Below, one piece after another: positions 58,852 to 64,000 of a stretch of DNA of 64,000 nt. Below the pieces are notes generated by a model, which was given only the letters and a program-made list of their open reading frames with translations, was not told the origin of the DNA and made no database searches. This stretch comes from CBIHON01 sp966211965 (GTDB lineage: Bacteria > Pseudomonadota > Gammaproteobacteria > Burkholderiales > Burkholderiaceae_D). Within the stretch, counting starts at the first letter, position 1. Each line of letters begins with the position of its first letter. The translations under genes were made by a program, and so were the position numbers. The stretch covers positions 30,671 to 94,670 of the forward strand of contig CBIHON010000021.1 in NCBI GenBank assembly GCA_966211965.1, written 5' to 3'.

Positions 58852-60699
58852 CTATTCCGCCGCAATCACGCGATTCTTGCCGGCGCGCTTGGCCTTGTAC
58901 AAGGCTTCGTCCGCGCGCCTGATCAGCGATTCCTGGCTTTCATTCTGAGCGCGCAAGGCGACCCCGGCACTGAAGGTGATCAACAGTTTTTCATTGTTAT
59001 GCATGAAAATCTGCTTGGTCAATTCGCGCTGCAGGCGTGTGACGGTCTGCATGGCGTCGTCGATTCCGGTGTCGGGCAGGACAATCAGGAATTCCTCGCC
59101 GCCGAAGCGGGCGATGACATCCATCGTGCGCAAGGTGTCCTTGATGACCCGCACCAGGTGGATCAGCGCCTGATCGCCGGCAACGTGGCCATGCGTGTCG
59201 TTGAGGCGCTTGAAATCGTCCAGGTCCAGCATCGCGATGCACAGCGGCGAGTGGCGCCGTTCGGCACGCGCCAGCTCGCGTTCGAACACGTCGTCCAGCC
59301 CCCGGCGGTTGAGGCTGCCGGTCAACTGGTCCTCGCGCACCAGTTCGCTCATTTGTTCGAGTTTGGATTCCAGCTCATGGATGCGGGCTTCGGCTTCCTG
59401 CACGTCCTGGCGCGCAGCGATCATCTCGTCGCGTGAACGCAAGGCTTCGTTTTGCGTGATGCGCGTGTCCCGCATCACATCGTTGAGGATGCTGTTGAGT
59501 TCTGCGATATCCTGCGCGTGACTGATTTTTTGTGAGTACTGGTCGATTTTTTCGTGATAGTCGCCGGTAGTGGTGGCAACCGCGCTGAGCCGGTCGATGA
59601 AGGTGATCATCATGTTCTTCACCGTGATCTTGGCTTCGGTCAGGCTGTGCTTCAACACGCCTTGCTTGTAGATGACTTCCTTCAGGCTGCGGGTCGCGTC
59701 CTTGAGCGCACTATGGCTGATCGGTCCGGACAACAGGTTTTGCACGCCGGCGATCTGGCCGCTCAGCCAGGAATCGTCGTCGAGCAATTCACTGATGTTT
59801 TCCAGCAGTAGTTTGAAAAGACGCAGCAGCAATTCATGCTGCTCGGCCAAGTCGCCGCTTTTCAACTCGATTTTGAAGCAGAGCTGCTTGAGCCTCGCGG
59901 CGACGTCCGCCAAGGCTTCCGGCGTGCGCGCGTTCGGAATCGCCTGACCGAGGGTTTCCGATTCCTGCGCCAGTTCCGGCGCCGCTTGCAGCAGCGAACT
60001 GACGGCCATGGTCAAGGTGCGCATCAGCAAATCGCGCAGCAGGTTGGCTTGCTGGTCCTCGCCGAGAGGTGCGGCGGCGGTCTTGAGCTGTGACTTGTTT
60101 ACCGGTTTCCGTACCGGCGGATCGATCGTGGTGGTCTCGATCTTGAAGCAGAGTTGTTTCAGCCGTGCCGCAATCTCTGTCAATGCAGCCTCGGTCTGCG
60201 CATCTTTCACGGCCTTGCCGAGCGATTCCGACTCTGCTGCAAGATCCGGTACGCCTTGCAGCAGCGAGGCCAGAGCCAGCGTCAGGGTGCGCGTCAGCAG
60301 ATCGCGCAACTGCCGCGTTTGCTGGTCTTCAATCGGTACGGCATTGGCTGGACGCGAAGGAGCAGTCTTGACCGGCACGGTGGCAGGCACGGAATCAAGA
60401 TACATTTCGCGCATGCGTTCCAGATTCTTGCTGAAGTCCTTCCAGTCGCGTGCGGCCAGAGCGGTGTTGAAGCGCACGCCGAAATCGGATACATCGCCCT
60501 GTATCTTTGCCACCTGTTCGGCAAACGTGGCCAACACGGTTTCCGCAGCGCTCGGCGTTGCGGTGCCGGCGATCTCGTCGAAAATTTCGCGATAGGCGTC
60601 AGGGGTCGGCGCGATGCGCCGTGTCGCAAGCTGGCGGAACGCCTCGCGCGCGATTTCCGCAGTGTTCATGGTTTGGGGCTTTTCCGGTTTGTCTCGCAT
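58852..60699 (-). CDS. GGDEF diguanylate cyclase with duplicated N-terminal module
   Basis: 615 residues (ATG 60669 is an alternative start). The C-terminal domain has GGEEF at 533-537 in ARFGGEEFLIVLPDTG and an RTMD inhibitory-site motif (525-528) five residues before it, so c-di-GMP feedback is expected. Upstream is a coiled coil (about 425-455). The N-terminal half carries two copies of a helical module at residues 127-188 and 217-278 (LRDLLTRTLTLALASLLQGV and LRDLLMRTLTMAVSSLLQAA), each ending with LKQLCFKIE. No signal peptide or transmembrane helix; the sensor is not recognised. Confidence 0.9.
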   Translation of the reverse strand: MRDKPEKPQTMNTAEIAREAFRQLATRRIAPTPDAYREIFDEIAGTATPSAAETVLATFAEQVAKIQGDVSDFGVRFNTALAARDWKDFSKNLERMREMYLDSVPATVPVKTAPSRPANAVPIEDQQTRQLRDLLTRTLTLALASLLQGVPDLAAESESLGKAVKDAQTEAALTEIAARLKQLCFKIETTTIDPPVRKPVNKSQLKTAAAPLGEDQQANLLRDLLMRTLTMAVSSLLQAAPELAQESETLGQAIPNARTPEALADVAARLKQLCFKIELKSGDLAEQHELLLRLFKLLLENISELLDDDSWLSGQIAGVQNLLSGPISHSALKDATRSLKEVIYKQGVLKHSLTEAKITVKNMMITFIDRLSAVATTTGDYHEKIDQYSQKISHAQDIAELNSILNDVMRDTRITQNEALRSRDEMIAARQDVQEAEARIHELESKLEQMSELVREDQLTGSLNRRGLDDVFERELARAERRHSPLCIAMLDLDDFKRLNDTHGHVAGDQALIHLVRVIKDTLRTMDVIARFGGEEFLIVLPDTGIDDAMQTVTRLQRELTKQIFMHNNEKLLITFSAGVALRAQNESQESLIRRADEALYKAKRAGKNRVIAAE

Positions 60700-60926
60700 G
60701 GCTGCATTGTTGCCCGTCCGGGCTTTGCATTTTATATCGCCATGTTATTGCATTACCGGCACCGGCAATGACTGGAGCAATGGCAGGAAGTGCCTTTACT
60801 TTAAAGTTTAAAGCTGAAAATATCAATGCGGCGGCGCGGCAATACGGGAGCAGGGGAGAACGCGAATTGGATTGTGCGACGCATCATTTTTCTTGGGCAT
60901 CGGGCGCACAGGTTTCACCTGCGCCG

Positions 60927-61577
60927 CTATTCTTCCACCAAATGATTCTTGATCGCGTAATGCGTCAATTCCGCATTGTGCCGCAACTTCATTTTCTGTA
61001 GCAAGCGGGAACGATACATGCTGATGGTCTTGACCGACAGCGCGAGTTCGGTGGCGATGTCGCTGACGGTTTTGCCGGAGGCGATCATGGTCAGTGTCTG
61101 GTATTCGCGATCGGACAGGGTTTCGTGCAGAGGGACTTCGCGATCGTCATTGATCTGATTGGCCAATTCCTGGGCTAGGGCAGGGCTGATGTATTTTTTG
61201 CCGGCCGCAACCTGGCGGATCGCGTTGACCAATTCGGCCGGCGCGCTTTGCTTGTTGAGGTAACCGGCGGCGCCTGCCTTGAGCGAGCGGATCGCATATT
61301 GATCTTCCCGGTGCATCGATAGCATCAATACCGCAAGTCTGGGGAATTCATTCCTGAGCTGTTTCAAAACCTCGATGCCGCTGCGGTCCGGCATCGAGAT
61401 GTCGAGCAGCAGTACGTCGCCAGCGTTCTTGCGTGCCAGTTTGATTGCTTCATTGCCGTTTTCAGCATCGCCTGCAACGGCGATGTCCTTGGTGTCGGCA
61501 AGGATCTGCTTCAACCCCTCGCGCACAATTGCATGATCGTCCGCGATCAGAACTTTGATTGTCTCTTTTACCGCCAT
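60927..61577 (-). CDS. NarL/FixJ-type response regulator
   Basis: 216 residues. Receiver domain (VLIADDHAIVREGLKQILAD; phospho-acceptor Asp59 in LLLDISMPD; conserved Lys in LNKQSAP) and a LuxR-type helix-turn-helix (LSDREYQTLTMIASGKTVSD, LALSVKTISMYRSRLLQKMK). It pairs with the sensor kinase gene upstream on the same strand, 199 bases apart. A weak hairpin (GGCGCA.AGGT/ACCT.GCGCC) lies just beyond its stop. Confidence 0.93.
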   Translation of the reverse strand: MAVKETIKVLIADDHAIVREGLKQILADTKDIAVAGDAENGNEAIKLARKNAGDVLLLDISMPDRSGIEVLKQLRNEFPRLAVLMLSMHREDQYAIRSLKAGAAGYLNKQSAPAELVNAIRQVAAGKKYISPALAQELANQINDDREVPLHETLSDREYQTLTMIASGKTVSDIATELALSVKTISMYRSRLLQKMKLRHNAELTHYAIKNHLVEE

Positions 61578-61776
61578 GGCTCCCCCAGGAATGCGCTGCG
61601 ATTTTGTATGGCTGTTTGTTTTGCTGCCTGTCTACATTATCGCCAGAAATTGCCGGAAGTGATGTGGCAAGTCGCCATAAAAAAATAAATGTCGCATTTA
61701 ATGATTTACGGTTTCTAAAAAGCGACTTTTATGTGTTGTTTCAATTGCGGCCATCCGCTGCCCAGTGCCGTTTGAC

Positions 61777-63210
61777 TCATGATGCAGGCAGCGGAATCTT
61801 GATCGATACCACGGTGCCGCCGTTGGCCCCTGCGCTTACGGATAAATTTCCGCCCAGAGCGAGCGCTCGTTCCATCATGCCGCGGATGCCGAAAGATTTG
61901 GGTTTCAAACGGTCGGCGACAGCGATGCCTTTGCCATTGTCGGCGATTTCCATGCGTACGCCGCGACTGGTGCGCACCAGCTTCACCGCGACTTGGGTGG
62001 CATGCGCATGTTTGCCGATGTTGGTCAGCGCTTCCTGAAAGATGCGAAACAGTGCCGTGGCTTGGTCGACGTGGAGCGTAATATCTTTCTTGTTCGATGA
62101 AAAATGGCAGGGTATACCCAGTTGCTTTTCAAATTCCTTGACTTGCCAGTCGATCGCCGCCACCAGGCCGAAGTCCAGCACGCTCGGGCGCAGGTCGCCC
62201 GAGATACGATGCACCGCCTCGATGGTGCGGTCGACCAGGGAATCGACGTATTCTCCCTTTTCCGCAAGACCCGGATCATCCGGCGGCAGGCGCCGCGTGA
62301 GCAGCGCCAGGGCCATCTTGATCGCGGTCAGATTGCCGCCAAGGTCATCGTGGATCTCGCGCGCGATGCGGGTGCGTTCCTTTTCCTTGACGGTTTCGAC
62401 GTGCGCCGACAGTTCGGCCAACTGCGCCCGCGAGCGCTTGATTTCGGCTTCTTCCATCTTGCTTTGCGTGATGTTGGTCATGATTCCCTCCCACAGCACG
62501 CTTTCACCTGCCAATGGGCGCGGGGTGGCGCGCAGATTGATCCACTTGGTGTCATTCCATTCTTCGATCCAGATCCTGCCTTCCCAATTCCAGCTCTTCA
62601 TCTCGGCGGCGGATGCATTCATGGATTCGATGTAGGAGGGGCGGTCGTCGGGGAGGATCAATGCCAGGAATAGCGACGAGTCGGCATGCAGTTGATTGGC
62701 CGTGACACCCAGCAGCGCTTGGCAGCCTTCGCTCAAATAGGGAAAGGAAACCTTGCCGTCTTCTTGGAGCAGGAACTGATAAACCAATCCCGGCGTGTTT
62801 GTAACGATGGCGTGGAAACGCGACTCGCTCATGCGCAAGGCTTTGGCCGATTCATAGCGCGCGCTGATGTCATTGCCGACGATGATAAAAACCGGCTGCG
62901 GTCCTGACGCACAGGGGTATAGGCGGAGTTCGACCGGATAGCTGCTGCGATCCTTGCGCACGAACACCGTGTCGAGGTATACGGGCACTGCGCCGCCGCG
63001 CATGTCCTTCAGCAAATACGACAGACCGTCCGGACTCAGGCTCTCGGCCAGATCGTGGAAGTGCATCGTTTCCAGTTCAGCCGTGCTGTACTGGAGATTG
63101 TCGCGTGCCGTCCGGTTCGCGTGCAGCAAGCGCAGAGTGTCGCAATCGACTACATAAATTTCACTGAACGAACCTTCCATCACAACCGGTAGCCATGCCG
63201 CATGCATCAT
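61777..63210 (-). CDS. PAS sensor histidine kinase (HisKA_3 type)
   Basis: 477 residues, no transmembrane helix. Two PAS domains (about 15-115: MEGSFSEIYVVDCDTLRLLH; about 130-250: FHAIVTNTPGLVYQFLLQED) precede a dimerisation domain with His287 in RTRIAREIHDDLGGNLTAIK and an ATPase domain with N-box QEALTNIGKHAHA and G-boxes MEIADNGKGIAV and FGIRGMMERALALGG. This is the NarX/DegS-like layout that matches the partner NarL-type regulator. The signal is unknown and presumably cytoplasmic. Confidence 0.92.
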   Translation of the reverse strand: MMHAAWLPVVMEGSFSEIYVVDCDTLRLLHANRTARDNLQYSTAELETMHFHDLAESLSPDGLSYLLKDMRGGAVPVYLDTVFVRKDRSSYPVELRLYPCASGPQPVFIIVGNDISARYESAKALRMSESRFHAIVTNTPGLVYQFLLQEDGKVSFPYLSEGCQALLGVTANQLHADSSLFLALILPDDRPSYIESMNASAAEMKSWNWEGRIWIEEWNDTKWINLRATPRPLAGESVLWEGIMTNITQSKMEEAEIKRSRAQLAELSAHVETVKEKERTRIAREIHDDLGGNLTAIKMALALLTRRLPPDDPGLAEKGEYVDSLVDRTIEAVHRISGDLRPSVLDFGLVAAIDWQVKEFEKQLGIPCHFSSNKKDITLHVDQATALFRIFQEALTNIGKHAHATQVAVKLVRTSRGVRMEIADNGKGIAVADRLKPKSFGIRGMMERALALGGNLSVSAGANGGTVVSIKIPLPAS

Positions 63211-63560
63211 GTCGAGGATGTTTCCTTTAATTGCTGGTGTCGAGAAGGAGGCTGGGCGCCCGCAGGGTCAGATGCTGGACAGCGGCAAGAATTTGCGTTT
63301 TTGTCGTTCCATTTCCGTTTTGGAGGAAAGGGTATCAATCGAGATCCTTTGTCGCTGGCCGATACGGTCGGCAAGGTTTGCCGCCTAGAAATTGCAACGA
63401 ATCGACTTTAGCATAAGTTTTTTGAAGCGACTTCAAGTTGGCTGATAAAGATAGTGGGGGCATTCTGGAGCGCCATGCCGCACCTGAAATTACAATTTTG
63501 CATTTAATGGAAATCTAGGGCTTCCAAAATTGGAATAAGTAGTGCTATAATTTTGTTCTC
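63211..63560. other. Intergenic stretch before tRNA-Arg
   Basis: 350 bases with no convincing gene. It must carry the promoter of the sensor kinase (minus strand) and the tRNA-Arg promoter. A palindrome TTCCAAAATTGGAA lies at 63522-63535 and a clean TATAAT at 63546-63551, ten bases before the tRNA. Confidence 0.6.
63546..63551 (+). promoter_or_regulatory. -10 element of the tRNA-Arg promoter
   Basis: TATAAT in GCTATAATTTTG, ten bases upstream of the tRNA start; the AT-rich region before it does not contain an obvious -35 hexamer. Confidence 0.6.
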
Positions 63561-63637
63561 GCGGCTGTAGCTCAGCTGGATAGAGTACTTGGCTACGAAC
63601 CAAGGGGTCGTGGGTTCGATTCCTGCCAGCCGCACCA
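63561..63637 (+). tRNA. tRNA-Arg (anticodon ACG)
   Basis: 77 bases. Acceptor GCGGCTG/CAGCCGC then A and encoded CCA; D arm CTC/GAG; anticodon stem CTTGG/CCAAG with loop CTACGAA, anticodon ACG (wobble A normally converted to inosine); T arm GTGGG.../..CCTGC with loop TTCGATT. It is followed by a strong hairpin and an integrase fragment, the usual setting of an integration site. Confidence 0.97.
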
Positions 63638-63655
63638 GTTTTACCTAGTAGGATC

Positions 63656-63692
63656 AACGGGTTAGCGCCACAAGCGCTAACCCGTTTGTTTT
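63656..63692. terminator. Perfect 13-bp hairpin after tRNA-Arg
   Basis: AACGGGTTAGCGC (63656-63668) and GCGCTAACCCGTT (63674-63686) around CACAA, followed by TGTTTTTG. It probably ends the tRNA-Arg transcript; the minus-strand integrase fragment also ends inside it. Confidence 0.8.
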
Positions 63693-63950
63693 TGTGACGG
63701 TAAGTCGCCGGTAAGTTTTGTCGCCGTCGCTTCCCGCACCAAACTTTGCAAGCTTATATTCCAGCGGTTCGTTTCATCCTTGATCTTCTCTAAAGACTCA
63801 AAGATCTCGATCAACTGCGCCATGCTGTAGTGTGCCGTCATCGACTTGTTGGCATGCCACAGGATGTCGTCTTGCGTGCGATCCGGTACACAGACTTCAC
63901 GCAAGCGCAACCCTACGATATGCCGCAAATCATGCACATGCAGGTCGCCT
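63677..63950 (-). pseudogene. Truncated tyrosine recombinase (integrase) C-terminus
   Basis: About 91 residues remain, from GDLHVHDLRH to the stop. The catalytic HxxR (HDLR), a later histidine (LWHAN) and the nucleophilic tyrosine (TAHYSM) match the C-terminal half of phage-type integrases. Upstream, homology stops at about 63950 and an in-frame TAA follows at 63959-63961, so the N-terminal two-thirds is missing here. Its place next to tRNA-Arg, pointing at it, is typical of an integrative element. The break coincides with the sequence TAGAGCCTGTTATG. Confidence 0.8.
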
Positions 63951-64000
63951 AGAGCCTGTTATGAACTTATATTGAAAATCTGAGCCATGTGAGGAAGCAT
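63950..64000. mobile_element. Probable insertion-sequence end interrupting the integrase
   Basis: The last 51 bases start TAGAGCCTGTTATGAACTTA at the exact point where integrase homology ends. TA followed by GAGCC is a typical end for TA-targeting IS5/IS630-type elements. The element runs out of the window, so family and size are open. Confidence 0.45.

Noticed and set aside
63931..63950. Suspected frameshift in the integrase at CATGCACATG
   Set aside because: Re-reading the minus strand gives GDLHVHDLRH in one frame; the break is further upstream at about 63950.

Overview
The window reads as a chromosomal segment of a betaproteobacterium, most likely order Burkholderiales, family Oxalobacteraceae (Herminiimonas/Herbaspirillum/Collimonas-like). 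The basis is gene order and protein character: a complete nuo tail followed by a DUF2818 protein, a Nudix hydrolase and ETF-ubiquinone oxidoreductase; tRNA-Val, thrS-infC-rpmI-rplT-pheS-pheT-ihfA-merR in one direction; bdhA and scoAB for 3-hydroxybutyrate/acetoacetate use. The genus is inference; no 16S gene is present.

Layout. 1-10829: end of nuoF, then nuoGHIJKLMN of respiratory complex I and a small DUF2818 membrane protein. 10827-10947: hairpin-forming repeat A. 11010-14995: Nudix hydrolase, ETF-QO (minus), an SDR dehydrogenase with a thioesterase remnant fused to its stop, and a PAS-LuxR regulator. 15140-18862: CoA transferase scoAB, 3-hydroxybutyrate dehydrogenase, an alpha/beta hydrolase and a RidA protein. 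18870-22970: relA, a CDF metal exporter and hydroxypyruvate isomerase. 23020-31326: tRNA-Val and the translation operon; infC has only an AUA codon available as start, ihfA carries an N-terminal extension, and repeat B lies between pheT and ihfA. 31330-38176: two unknown genes, adenine deaminase, a YbbP-like permease, a truncated haemoglobin and rmuC. 38214-40377: an unknown three-gene operon (membrane protein, winged-helix regulator, TonB-like protein) with a very clear promoter/operator. 40467-44078: a Crp/Fnr regulator divergent from an exported acetolactate-decarboxylase-like protein, then a propionate-CoA-transferase-like enzyme. 44107-47213: moeA, mobA, moaA. 47239-51243: chromate cluster chrA / chrB-chrA-rhodanese. 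51388-53773: an exported triple-DUF4142 protein, repeat C and a proline/glycine/threonine repeat protein. 54346-58705: a tightly coupled PLP decarboxylase / TPR-ATP-grasp / PLP-fold enzyme operon that looks like an uncharacterised small-molecule pathway. 58852-63210: a GGDEF protein and a two-component system. 63561-64000: tRNA-Arg followed by a truncated tyrosine integrase, cut by what looks like the end of an insertion sequence.

How it fits together. Most of the window is core metabolism: electrons reach the quinone pool through complex I and ETF-QO, C4 ketone bodies and other CoA esters are handled by scoAB, bdhA and the Pct-like transferase, and the translation genes form the usual cluster. 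Accessory traits are metal and oxyanion stress (CDF, chromate genes), Moco synthesis, and the 54-59 kb amino-acid-derived pathway, which is the best candidate for an undescribed system. Three different TA-ended inverted-repeat elements (A, B, C) and the sequence at the right edge point to past activity of TA-targeting transposable elements. All calls come from reading the sequence and its translations; no database search was run.
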